Made by a program: the position numbers and the translations under genes
In this document: piece by piece, positions 46,405 through 58,403 of the stretch
Numbering within the stretch: the first letter of the stretch is position 1
Layout of the letters: each line of letters opens with the position of its first letter
Source: Maylandia zebra
Lineage: Eukaryota; Chordata; Actinopteri; Cichliformes; Cichlidae
NCBI RefSeq assembly: GCF_041146795.1
Contig: NC_135177.1
Span: forward strand, 23,658,560 to 23,722,559
Direction of reading: 5' to 3'
Length of the DNA stretch: 64,000 nt
The notes under the pieces: generated by a model
What the model saw: only the letters and a program-made list of their open reading frames with translations
What the model was told of the DNA's origin: nothing
Databases searched by the model: none

Positions 46405-49400
46405 ATGACAGTAAGTATTGCACATTATTCCTGTCCATCCAAACCTTTACATTTAGTTTTCAGATACATATTTGTGACTTTAATCAAACTCATAATGTCA
46501 ACATGTGAGTGCAGGAAAAACTACTGTCAAGAAAACAGTAATATCGTGCACATGCAGACCGTTTGCAGGTTTTCTGTAATGCCTTAATGATTTGCCTCTA
46601 GCTGATGGGATGGCATGCAGACGTTGCATGAATACACTGATGACTTTTTACTACAGCATTTCTCTTTGGCTTCAGACTGTATCATTAAGTGGTGTTTTCA
46701 ACTCCCGATGCTTGACACTTCTAATGGACTTCAAATTAGTTAGTGATGAGCTACATTAAGACATTATAACACTTACTTCTTTGTGCCAAAGAGCTTTTAA
46801 TTAATAATCACCTTAGTGACTTAGGACATGGCAAGTATCAGCATACAACCAGTGTCTTAGATGCTTCTGTGTGATTAATGTGTAGGAGTCACTCAGCTAA
46901 ACTGTGACCTAGATAAAATAAATGATAGTCATTTTCACTTAAGCACGCGTGGAATGAGGAGCACCAAAAGAATCTGACAATGCGATAACTTCAACTCGTG
47001 TTAACAGCTCCTGGAACGAAATCCCACTGAGGCTTAAACTCGTGGAAATGTGCTTAAAAACATTTCAACATTTTGCTTTCATGCATGTGGAAGCTGTCTG
47101 AAATGTCATGTTTGATCCTCCTTGTGATATAAAATGTTTTAGTTGCTGCAGAGCAGAGTCTGTTGTTGCACCTGCAGCATTAATCTGTGCAGTATCAGTC
47201 CTCAAACGGGCCATCATTAGTCTGTTTAAAATACAGCTCATCTGCACAACGTCGTGCTCGCAGGCTGGTCAAAACCTGTTTTTTTCCGGTATTGGCTGCA
47301 CATCAAGTCTATCAGTTTCCTTAAAAATGACTCAAAGCTGAAATTAATCAATTTTCCAACCATTTGGAATGATTGTAAGTGATTGGAAATGTTTTTCTGT
47401 AACAGTAATCAGGCTTATTATATTAATTCAAACCAGAAATATTGATTGGTACCAGCACAGCAAATACTACTAGGTGTTTGCAGGGACGTCACAGTTACAC
47501 AACATGTAGAAGGTCAAGAATAAAAATATGTTATCCTTCTGGAGTCTCTTTATCTTTTGCGTTAAGCTCTTGTCTTAGTTGTTCACACCCGTCCTGGTGT
47601 TATGGGCTATGTGGTGGCGGATCTACTTCAAAGTAAATCATCATGCGTGAGACTTCATGAAGCAACGAATAACAATAGGGATGAACACTAAATCACGCTG
47701 CCAAATGTTCTGATCATCCTGATAAGACATCCTGATGTCTGGAGTGTCTATATACCCCAACATGTTCCAGTATTTTCTGCCAAATGTTTGCTGGGATGGC
47801 ACAAACATCTTAAACTTAAATAGTAAGCCAATAAACTTGCATAGAATTAAAAAAAAAAAAAAGATTTTTACTATTGCAGCTAATGTGATGTGTGAGGTTT
47901 GAAGTCCCGAGGTCTTGTCATGCCCGAGGTTCAGGTAACGCATCTGAACGTGCTCCCTCAGATTCAGACTTCATTCTCTGAAGTTATCTATCAATAACAT
48001 CAACACATGCTGCTCAAGCTGCGGCTCTTATTTCATCAATTTGGATTTATGTGTGTGTGCTTTCATATGTTCCCAGGCTGCAGCAGCTCAGGAACTCGAC
48101 GAGCTATGTTTCCTCTCGGCGCAATCCATGCCCAATCTGAAAGTTTCTGAACACTTTCGGATGGTGAAGCTCCTGGGAGAAGGATCCTATGGGAAAGTCA
48201 TGCTGGCTGTGCACAGAAAGAGAGGTTAGTGCAAGACTCAGTTCAGTGGGAGCTTCTTTAACTAAACATTTTTCCATTTTTTTTTTAAACTCGCTGCCTA
48301 TCTGAAGTATTTGCAAAAGTGTCCCTGAGCACCTCAGACTCAGTTTTCCTTCTAGTAAAGAAACCACATGTTTTTTGTGGGGTCAGCTCTGCAGTAACGT
48401 GAGAACAGATCCTTCTTTATTCTGTTGCTCTAATGAAGAGCTTTCTTACATTCTCTCGGATAAAGTTGCTGCAACTGGGGTGTAGACGTGAAATATGGTC
48501 TCCCCAAAGGGGAAGTTATATTTGTTCACAGTGTCGGTGATGGACAACACTCACATGCCACAGGTGGTGAGATTATTTATAAGGGAATTTTAAAGCTAAT
48601 TAGATCTCATCTTGGTTTACTCTCATCAGGAACTCCTATGGCTCTGAAGTTCTTCCCTCGTCAGTCTACCTCGCTCACCTCTTTCCTGCGTGAATACAAT
48701 CTGTCCCTATCTTACTGCACCCATCCGTCTCTGACACGAGCCCTGGGCATCTTCTTCTCCACGCCATCCTACTATGTGTTTGCCCAGCAAGCCGGTCTAT
48801 ACGGTGACCTCTACAGTGTTATAGTGTCCGAGGTCAGTTTGGCTGACGTGTGGCATGAAAGAAACTATATGCACGCCCTACTAATACAACAGAAAACATA
48901 TACAGCAGCAAAACTTAATACAAATGTTATACAAGCTGATATGTTTTTGCTTCATAAACCCCAGAATCCCAATATTCCAGTCATTTTATCCAAAGAACTA
49001 AAAAGCTATTACAGCTATTACAGCCTACACAGTTTATTACTTTCAATAGAATCACAGTATTGTTGTTTAAGTGTTCCTGCTGTAGTCTCCAAATATTATT
49101 GTATAATATAACTACATGTCCTCACTCACATCACCTACCCTGAATTCAGTTTCTTCTCCTTCTTAGACTATGACATATCAGCTAAAAAACACTGCAGTAT
49201 TCGATACTTTAACAAAAACCCTGAAGGTGAACAGTGACCAGGTGTGATGAATCACTGCAGGAGTCTATAGCTAAACCTTAACATTCATCTCAGCCACACA
49301 AACTGCATCACATCACAAGATGTGCAGCAGCATGCACAGTGTTTAACTGTATTCATGAAGACTGGCATATTATTCCACAAATTTTCCTTTACTCTTTTGG

Positions 49401-50536
49401 GAGTTTGTACTTGTTGAGCGCTCATTTCTAAAAGTTTAAACATAAGACATGCTTGATAACAGCTTCCAGCTCACCTACTTCCCTGTTTGTGTCTCTGCCA
49501 ATAACACAATGAAGCGCTGATAAGAATAAGAACAGCCCGCTCTCACTCAATGAAGAGAGAGTACATGAAGTTAAACAGGGATTTCCAAATGCGTCACCAA
49601 CCAGTTAAGATTTTGTTGTCTTAGTGCCAGTAACACAGTCCTCCTATCAGACTCCACTTGGCCTAATTGTCTTGTAAAATATTATATAAAAAATAATAAT
49701 AACTGTCTGATATTGGGCCACCACTCAATCATACTGTCTGTCTGTTTCAGGCAGGGGTGAATGAGGACTGCGTGCAGAGGGTGATGTCCCAGCTGAGCGG
49801 TGCAGTTACACACCTCCACTCTCTGGGCTTTGTCCACCGTGACATCAAACCTGAGAACATCTTCCTCTGTGACAGCTCCTGTCGCTGGGTCAAACTCGGG
49901 GACTTTGGCCTCGCCCGAGCCATTGGCACCACCGTTCGAGCTGTCTGGTACGAGTCGCCTTTCTGCACGCCTGAGGTGGAACCTGCCAAGGAGGCCGAGA
50001 AGGAGATGGAGAGAAGGCGGACTGAAGGAACTGAAGAAGAGGTAGAAGACATCTGGATATCAGTAGAGCCCTGCATTGACAGCTGGGCTCTTGGTGTGCT
50101 CGTCTACTGCCTGCTAACTGGCTGCTTCCCCTGGGAGGAGAGCACTCACGATGATCGTGGCTACCGAAAATATAAGGAGTGGTTTGACCGTGAGGCCAAA
50201 CGTGACGAGAAAATGCGAGATGGCGAGTGGAGGGGTGAGGAGGACGCTGATGATTACATTATTATGGAGAGAAAACAAAGAGACAATCCTCCTCCTTCAC
50301 AGTTTGAGGGCCTCAGCCCATTAGTGATGACTCTGTTGAAGGAGCTACTCCACCCTGAGCCCAAACACAGAGGGACTCCAGAGGAGATCCTGAGCTATCT
50401 GGGAGGGCCGTGGCTGATGGAGACAGAGAGAGAGGAGAAGAGGAAAGCAGAGGAGGCGGAGAAGGAAGCCAGAAAAATGAGGGAGAGAGGGGGGGTAGAA
50501 GAAGAGCTGCTCAGGGAAGGAAGGGGGGAGAGATAA
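46405..50536 (+). CDS. SBK-family (SH3-binding-domain kinase) serine/threonine kinase, SBK2/SBK3-like
   Basis: Four coding exons: 46405-46410 (only ATGACA), 48077-48224, 48630-48832 and 49751-50536. They join in phase to 380 residues. The kinase motifs are complete: glycine loop GEGSYGKV (about 36-43), the VAIK-type Lys in MALKFF (about 58), HRDIKPEN (Asp about 150), DFG (Asp about 170), TPEV for the APE end of the activation segment, and the helix-F segment DSWALGVLVYCLLTGCFPWE. The sequence VHRDIKPENIFL and ALGVLVYCLLTGCFPWE follow SBK1-3. The C-lobe is expanded by an acidic insert before helix F (KEMERRRTEGTEEEVEDI) and a charged stretch after it. The tail is a Glu/Lys/Arg-rich helix (about 345-380). 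SBK2 and SBK3 are muscle- and heart-enriched in mammals and lie near EPN1 and ISOC2 there, which supports the assignment, but I cannot choose between them. AATAAA lies at 50748. Confidence 0.9.
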
Positions 50537-50747
50537 ACTTTGTCTTTATGAAACTGTTTAAGCGTTTTCATATTTTTATAAGTACCCTTAATACTCAAAG
50601 TGCAACTTCATTGTACATATTTCTGTTTGTGAACGTTTGTAAATATGTGTGTTTGTGTGAAAATAATACAAGAAAAGTGTGATGTCTGAACAAAAAGCTG
50701 TATTATAATGCTATTAAAGACTTGTGTTGGAATGTTGGTTTATGCAA

Positions 50748-50753
50748 AATAAA
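50748..50753 (+). terminator. polyadenylation signal of the SBK-family kinase
   Basis: AATAAA about 210 bases after the stop; another AATAAA follows near 50797. Confidence 0.6.
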
Positions 50754-50819
50754 TCAGTGGTGTTGCATGTGTTATATAAGTAGCAAGTCAGGCTGACAAT
50801 AAAGAGGATTTGCAGATGA

Positions 50820-53800
50820 TGATGGTTCAGATAAAAGCTACATTTGAAGACACTACAAAGCACCCTAGACTTTATTCTGTTTAGACAGCATTGCATACAG
50901 CACGTAGACAAGCACATCTATGGAAATTATGACATCTTGGATGTGGTGTTGAAGCAACAGGTGCAGCAGAACAGCAGGAGCACATCTAAAATTGGACTAA
51001 CAATACAGTCTGACAGCGATACCAGCATGATCTTCTTTCGTGCTGGAGTGATGAAAATCACAGGCATGGCACCTATACTAGGAGAGAAAAGGATTTTAGG
51101 GCTAAAATAACCCCTTCATGCTGTTCTCAGTGATGCCCACTGTAGGTGATGTACTGACAATGAAACACACCTCATGGGAAATCTGCAAGTGGCTAGTTGG
51201 CCTCAGTATGGATTCAGGAGAGAGCTGTCCTGTATCTGTCAGAGAGAATAATTACTTGTTGAAAGATCACCTGCAAGCCTGCATACAGAACCCTCCGAAA
51301 TGGATTTCACGGAATTGCTGATGGCGCCTTTGTTCACATTTGCCGTCACTCAGTCATGCTGTGATGTTAACTGTCCAGTAGTATGTAAGAAAAAACACGA
51401 CGCAGTCCTCACCCTGCTAGATATTAAATGGTGCAAGGACTATTTAATGTGGAGCAAATGTACCATTTGGACTGGATCCCTGCTGGTAGCGAGCTGCTAA
51501 TGCGCTGTGCGTGAGTGTGTGCATGCTGGTGGGGCCTGCGCTAACCCCTGCTAAGGACCACTCCAGATGGATTTATAAATAGACTTCTGGGCCATCTATT
51601 TACAAACCATGCAAATCATCACCTCCCTCTGACTATCTGCACTTCACAGCCTTCCAAACGCAAAAGTCAGGCTGCCTTGGCGCCCACAGGCCTGTAGCAG
51701 CACAATCTGATGGAACACTTTGACCCATCTTGCCCATTTACCCTCATCTCGTTTTATCTCTGGCCCTTGTGCAGATTACTTTTCCCTTTCTTCTGCCGTG
51801 CCACTTGGACCTGGTCTTTCCCTTTCATCTTTGCAATTACAGTCAGATCTGTTTTCTTCACACTTGACGGCTGTCATTCCCTCACTCTACTTACTTCTTT
51901 TTTTAATCTCGGATCACGGCCGCGTATCAGCTGTGTCACACAATACCAAATGTTTACGTGAAAACATTTGTTATCTCCTTTAGCAATGGTGGTTTGGGAT
52001 TTACTGGTTTCTGGGAACCAAAGCTCATGTGACACTCAGATTGGGCGTTAAAGGAGGACCTCAGCCTGACAAATGGAAACACATGGTGCAGACTGCTGAG
52101 ACAATCGAGTGCCAACACAAAGATGCTGATCGAGGTGCAAATCTGTTGGAGGTTCAGAAGGACAGATAGCGGGGATGATGAAAACAGGAGAAACAAGGAC
52201 AGCTACACATGTGGACTACTGCTGAATTGCTGAACCAAGCTGGAGATGCAGCTTAGTTTATTTTAACTCACGTATGTACTTCCAAGTCACATGTCATGAC
52301 AGACCTTTGAACATTTGTCAAGTTGAAAGACACACTCCCACGTCCAGAAACCAAAGAAGCTAGTATTTAGATGTCAGCGCCATTGAGATTGCGTGTTACC
52401 AATATTGCATGAAGCACACTTTAGCTGGAAAGTTTAAACTCTGTAAAGGTCTACATCATCACATTCGCTGCCTTCAAGCTACCTGCTTATTTTTCATCCT
52501 TTACATTATACAGCGTTTGCCTTCTTTCTGACTCTGAGAGGACATGCATTAGTGTTTTTAAAAGTGCATTTTTTACAAAGGTGAGACAGAGGGCACAGAG
52601 AAAACCAGCCTGAAAACTCCACACTATGTAACAGATATTTAGACAGATATCTGATGAAGGTTTTCACCTGTCACCAGAATGAGGTCTGCAAAAATGCACA
52701 GTGATATAAGAGCCAGATTAATTGACCAAGTTAAATGTTCATATAGCCAAATGAACGAAATGTACCCCAACTTGGAAGCCAAACCCTCTGCCCATCATGG
52801 CCTAATATTTCCACTGCAACTTTTTCTCCCACCTGGCAGCATCTTACAGCTCAGCAGGTTTAATTACTTAAACAGGACTGGCAGAGGTGATTCTGGCTGA
52901 CTGGGAGAACCTGAGATTATCAGTTTTGAACAGCGAGAAGCATCAATGAGCCACACTGGATCTAGTTTAGAAAACGAAGTGCTTAAGTGTGCTGCGCTGC
53001 TGGTTTTCGTGCACAGGAAACACAGCAGTACTAGAAAAAAACAAAAATCTATCAGCTGGTTGAAATCCAGAGACTGTAAGTGAGACGAAGAGCGAAGGCG
53101 AAGCATGTTGGGGTGAAAGAGAGGAGAGAGGGTATGTATTGCATTGCCGGCATGCCTCATGCAATGCCATACAACTAATAAACAACTAGAGTTTTTATCA
53201 TGTGTTTACAGTCAGGCATGTTTTGCCTTAACCATTGCTGGTCCTTCTTGCTCAGCACCTGACCCCTTTAATCCTCTTTTTTGTCTTCATTTTAGCTTTA
53301 CTTTGTAGCTCCTGCTACAGAAGTGTAGACCGAGGGGCAGTTGGATACGTTCGCAGGACTGATCGTGCTTATTGGCTCCTCTCCTCGTCTCTTTTGCTTA
53401 CACTGCCTCTATCTGTCAAGCTGTCATCATCCTCACCCTGTCGACCTTGTTAGGGGCATCCCGCAGGCTCAACCTGGAGTCCATGTAGCCCCAATATGTC
53501 AAGGGAGATGATGAGTGTGTCCCTATTGAGCTGACTTGGCCCACCACATGGTGAGAGCCAGTAAGACTTTGTAGCTTCAAGAGTATGCGTAGCAATATTT
53601 ATATTGGTCAACTTCGTAGAAGCCAAAGAAGAGTCAAGTTTCACCAAAGCTGCTATAAAGGTCACAATGAAAGAAAGCTTTCAACACAATGAGACAAAGG
53701 GTCTGGAACAGTGGCCTTCATCTACATGGATAAGACAACTCTGAACGATAGCTTAGGTATGTAATGAACTGTAGTCCACAGATGACAAGTTTATATACAG

Positions 53801-54120
53801 TAATAAAAAATGTCCACTCCCTGTCTAACTTGTGGTCTTCCAAGCAATTGTGATGCATCTCTTTGTTTCGAAAGAGAACAAACAGCGAGCTGCGTGAGCT
53901 GATGACAGAGTGTAAGTACTTTGGGCTTATCGGGGATGAGAAACCATCTTTGGAGCTACATGTTGTTATTTTCTTGAGAGCATTCATGATTAATTCTTAC
54001 CTGTGTAATCTGTAAATACAGACAAGGTCGATCGCCTTTAACTTCAGGCAATAAATTAAATAAAGGTCATAACATGATCCATTTCTCATATAACTTTAAT
54101 TAAGTTAATTGTTTTCTACA
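50820..54120. other. intergenic, no gene recognised
   Basis: Scattered open frames of 60-100 codons without splice support or resemblance to known proteins. At 51571-51600 two A+T boxes (TTTATAAATAG and CTATTTACAAA) look like MEF2-type sites, which would suit a muscle enhancer near an SBK kinase, but this is weak. Confidence 0.45.
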
Positions 54121-54124
54121 TCTT

Positions 54125-54385
54125 GCTAGTATTGGGTTGGAACTCCTTTTGCAAGCAGAACTGCCTCAATGAAGACAGTTTGAAATGATCTGAGCTTTGT
54201 GACATTCTGTGATGTGGTCATAAAGGCATGGAGATGATCAACAACAACAACAACAACAACAACACTCAGTTAGGCTGTGCTTGCGCTTGGTACTAAGGAA
54301 CCCACAGTGTACCAAGAAAATATTTCCAACACTATTAATACCATTGATATAAGACAGGAGGGATTCATGCCTTCATGTTGTTTAT
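54125..54385 (-). mobile_element. Tc1-like transposon remnant
   Basis: TAGTATTGGGTTGGAACTCC (about 54128), GTGGTCATAAAGGCATGGAG (about 54215), TACTAAGGAACCCACAGTGT and CAAGAAAATATTTCCAACAC correspond, on the complementary strand, to the transposase gene of an abundant fish Tc1-like family, in the right order but with deletions. A (CAA)n run at 54238-54263 has expanded inside it. Recognition is from memory. Confidence 0.6.
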
Positions 54386-56222
54386 CATAATCATGATCAT
54401 TAATATGCAAATTGTCACGATGATTGATCATTCACCATTGATCAATGGCCACGAGAGCATCCTTACCTGAATGATTGAGCATGTGTCAAGACGATTGTCT
54501 GTTAATGGGAGGCACCACTTTCTTATGTGCATTGCTCCATCTGCTGGCTGTACCAAGTATTGCAAAAGTCAGATTTGGAGCTCATTCTTGACTGTTAATT
54601 TGTGAAATAACTACAAACATATGCCAGGAAATAAATGGCTCATGTTTACAGCCTTCTCATTTGTCACAGGAATACAAGAGGAAATATTAAATTAAAGCTT
54701 TTTCTATCTCTTTTATCTTTGTGTGTGCTTTTTCAAGCAAATACAAAGAAAATGAGTTGTTGAGCGTGTCTGTAACTCCTGTGCTCAATCTACCTTTATT
54801 CAGAGAAGGATAACTGCTGATGTATGCTGATGAAACAGTGAAACACGGGGAAGTAAAAATATATAAAGATGCACTACTGTGCAAAGGTTCAGGTAGCTTT
54901 AGTTCTTATCCATCACATGGAGGCCCCCTGAATTTACTCTGCATCCTAACAGTCATAAAGACCCACCTTTAGATTTGAGAATAATACAGTCCAGTAGACT
55001 GTTTACCTTTACAAAGTAAAGTGAGTATAGCGTGTTATCACAGCAATATAATTGGATACTAACCATCAGATATGACGACAAAGGCAGAAGATTTTATCAA
55101 ATCGAGACATGAAAATAGCGAAAAGCATGAAAAGTGCCAGGGGAAGGAGGACAGGGGGAAGAGGAGAGGGAGGAGGAAGCAGAGGAGGAGAAGGAGGGTG
55201 CAGGAGAGGGAAGGAGGGGAAAAGAAGAGAAGACAAAAGATTCATAAAACTAAAGCAGTTGTGGACGACAGCAAAAGTTGTGAGTACAAGTTATGTTTCT
55301 TTTTCCACCTGATTTGTACACATTCTGTAGGAATTACACAGAAGAACATCTGCAGACTCAGGATAACTCACAGCCAAAGACATTAACTGGGTGATACATC
55401 CTTCTGATTAGATGTAAACACAAGTTAGGAGGAGAATGCCTGACTAGTTAACTAACTTAGTCAAAAAGGCTTTGTAGACGAGTGAAGGGTTGATTGCATG
55501 CGAAGTTCAGCAGACATAAAGAGTGAAAAAACAAACGAGCCAACGGAGACAAACAAGCAGCTAAAGCAGAAAAATGCAGTGTTTTCAACTGAGTGATTGC
55601 AAATGTGTGACTCTGGGATGTATCGCTGCTGAAAGGACAAGATGTGGAAAAAAAAAAAACACCATCGAGTTCAGATTGGCTGGCGATGATTGTACAGTTG
55701 GAAAGCGGCGATATGTTCTCTGAAAATAAAGCTGGGAAAGAATGTGAGAGCGTAACAGAGGAGGGGTGGAGGGGTCCTCAAATAGGCCACACACAAAAAA
55801 CACATTCTTTTGCGAGAACTCACATCTTGGACTCCAAAGTTACTGTGACACATCAGGAGAGGAATGGTGCAGGGCGGGAGATGAGAGAGGGAAGGGGGGG
55901 GGGGGGGGGGGGGGGAAGGAGGAAGGAAATCAGGCATCACTTATCTGTTTACAAGGAGTCCAATAAATACTAGAATAAATAAATGTAGGAAAAATGACAT
56001 CAGAGGCTCTTGTGCGACACTGTGCTACACATCTGTGTTTTCAGCTGATGCAAAACTCTAAGGAAAACATTACCCTGAGCTGAAATGTTGTTAGCATTTA
56101 TGTAACGGGATTAAAGGAAACATAAACAGTTAAGGAATTAGAAAAAAAAATCATAGTGAGGATATTGAGCAGTTCCACTCTGTGAAATCATCCCGACTCT
56201 TTTCCTCTTCGGTTTCCTGCAG
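54386..56222. other. intergenic with purine-rich tracts
   Basis: A purine-rich block at 55130-55260 (GGAGG/AGGAG units) and a run of about 22 G at 55894-55915 stand out. Lys/Arg/Glu-rich open frames across these are compositional. The start of mfap5 transcription must lie here, because its second exon begins at an acceptor at 56221-56222. Confidence 0.5.
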
Positions 56223-56254
56223 CTCGTAAAGTTCACCCCTTACAAGCTGAAGGA

Positions 56255-58220
56255 ATGGGCAGCCTCCCAGTGGTCCTGCTCCTCTGCAGTTTCCAGGGTA
56301 ACGTTACCAAACAGGACACACAAATCAACTTGTTTAATTATGGTTGAGTCGCTGTGTGTTTGCTTTTATGCTGCAAACCTCTCCCCTCATGCGGTTTCTG
56401 TTCCACAGCACTCACGGTTATAGCCCAAACTCAGCCAACTGGTAAAGCCCTTTTACTTTTGATAATGATGACAGACGTCTGCTACTCTTTGAGTTTTTCT
56501 CATTTATTCTTTTTCTTTTCTTTCCTCACTTCTAGAAGCACCTGGGAACGCCATACCAACCGGTGAGTATCTCCACTTTTAGGACTTTTGTGATTTACAC
56601 AATATCAACATGACATGTGTCTCCGCTGTTATCACTCTGCAGAATGTAGGGAGGAGACGTATCCTTGCACCAGGATGTACTCAGTTCACAAGCCCATCAA
56701 GAGATGTATTGGTAGTCTTTGTCTCTACAGGTGATCTGCAAATCCTCTACAACACACTTTTAATTAGTCTTTTTTCCAGAAAAAGGACTTACTTATTTTT
56801 AAAAACTGAGCAGTAAAGGTCTTACTTTTTCTTCAGTGTTTTAACGACAGGTGGTGAAAGAAAACAAGGAAATGGTCTTGAGCAACAGTTCTCCAGGCTT
56901 TTCTTTGGACATTTTGGCTGTTTTTTCACACATTTTCAGTCCAGTCCTCGCACCTGATCATTTTTAGAGGACTTTTATTTTTTGGTTGTTAAGCCACTTA
57001 ACGCCGACCCATGAGTCATTCAATCATAAAAAGGCACCTGACTCAAGGGATGAACCACTATTGTGTCTAAACATAACAGACAGCTCAGCAAAGCAGCTTT
57101 AAATTGCATCTTTAGTCACTTTGTTACCAGCAGCCTGTCACGAAGACACATAATTTGTTGCCATTTCTGTAATTTAATCTATGCCAAAGATAACTTCGTT
57201 TGACGGGCATAAAATAGTATTTTTGCACCGACAGGGTGATTCCCAAAGAGGTATTCCCTGAAAATGACAGCTTCATCTTTGCATCAGTACAAGTAGTAAA
57301 GAGCTTTGAATGTCCTTCAAGAAGCCTGGAAAACTACTACTGAAGACTACTTAAATGATATGTTAACAGACACAGCTAGAAGTATAAAGTACTACAAATA
57401 GCGTCCTTAATTATTAGTACAATATTTGTGTAACAGTATTGAGCTCACAAGACTTTCATTACTGAACACAGTTACCCTGTCAGCCTGTATCAGTATATCC
57501 ATCCTCATAATGTTCATGTTTTACCCCGGTGCTCTCGCAGCCTCCCTCGTGTTTATGTGATCAACAAAGAGATCTGTGTGAGGACAGTGTGCCGTGAGGA
57601 TGAGTATCTGAAAGGTGAATTAGTCTTAATGTATACACAGGTGACAAATTAAAGGAAAAGACAACACTGGAGCAGCTTCATTGCTCCTTGGCAGTGATTC
57701 TCTAAAACAAATAACCAAAAAAATATAATTTGTTCCCTCAGTTGATGATGCCAAAGAGTGCAGTTTAACAAGTTGGTACATTCATCAGCTTGATTTTGAG
57801 GGTAAAAACCAAATAAATCGCCAATAATAATAATAATAATAATAATATATTTGCTGATGCTGTAACGCTCACTTTTATTTTATTAAAATTAAACTTGGAT
57901 CTTTTGTTTAATAGATGAAGAATGATAAAAATGACAGCAGGTATGAACCACACCACAGCAGGTCAGAGCCACAGGATCCCTCCACTGCAGGGCTCAGGTT
58001 TCGCCTTTCATTTGTCACCTGTCTGTATAAAGGAACAGTGATCTTACAGTCCATGAAAATATGCATACAAATAAATAACCCTTTTCCCCCCTTTCTTTAC
58101 ATTACAGCTGAATTATGCAGAGAGTTGTCTGGGTGGCCCAGACGTATCCAGAGGTCATCCAATAGCAAACGTTGTCGCAATCGTCGTGGCAACCCCCAAA
58201 CCTGGGCAAACAAAGCCTGA
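56255..58220 (+). CDS. mfap5: microfibril-associated glycoprotein, MFAP5/MAGP-2 type, short form
   Basis: Six coding exons: 56255-56297, 56409-56441, 56536-56562, 56643-56730, 57541-57614 and 58108-58220, joining in phase to 125 residues (human MFAP5 about 173). The start MGSLPVVLLLCSFQALTVIA is a signal peptide, so the protein should be secreted. The defining MAGP domain follows: ECREETYPCTRMYSVHKPIK, then RCIGSLCLYS, then VYVINKEICVRTVCREDEYL, then AELCREL. These match the Cys-rich matrix-binding domain shared by MFAP2 and MFAP5, which anchors the protein to fibrillin microfibrils. The C-terminus (WPRRIQRSSNSKRCRNRRGN) is very basic, like the tail of MFAP5. The segment between signal peptide and domain is only about 16 residues, and I see no RGD there, unlike mammalian MFAP5. 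MFAP2 is less likely, because it would end in a second Cys-rich block. Three mini-exons of 27-43 coding bases make automated prediction error-prone. Confidence 0.88.
56866..57350. repeat. uninterrupted copy of dispersed repeat A in mfap5 intron
   Basis: The blocks TTTTCTTTGGACATTTTGGC, ACTCAAGGGATGAACCAC, GCATCTTTAGTCACTTTGTT and CAGCAGCCTGTCAC correspond to those at 15395-15756. The copy continues past the position where the 15-kb copy is interrupted by element B. It lies in the intron between 56730 and 57541. Confidence 0.65.
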
Positions 58221-58293
58221 TCTTGCCTAGAATGGGCCCGTGACCACCGGGTGACGATGGTGCGACCCATGGGCGTCGTCATCGAAAACAGCC

Positions 58294-58299
58294 AATAAA
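58294..58299 (+). terminator. mfap5: polyadenylation signal of mfap5
   Basis: AATAAA 74 bases after the mfap5 stop codon. Confidence 0.65.
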
Positions 58300-58355
58300 A
58301 ACACCATAAATCCGCTGCGCCACACCTGAGGGTCTCTTTCCTTTTCTTTCACGCG

Positions 58356-58357
<2 letters not shown>

Positions 58358-58400
<43 letters not shown>
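58358..58400. repeat. (CA)n microsatellite
   Basis: About 21 uninterrupted CA units just after the mfap5 3' end. Confidence 0.95.

Positions 58401-58403
<3 letters not shown>

Noticed and set aside
51571-51600. Paired MEF2-like A+T boxes as a muscle enhancer
   Set aside because: Such boxes are common by chance in A+T-rich DNA; no conservation evidence available.
55072-55386. Arg/Lys/Glu-rich open frame of 104 codons
   Set aside because: Product of the GGAGG/AGGAG purine tract; alternative frames over the same bases are equally open.
55644-55973. Frames spanning the long G run
   Set aside because: The frame depends on the exact length of a homopolymer that is often misread, and the encoded residues are compositional.
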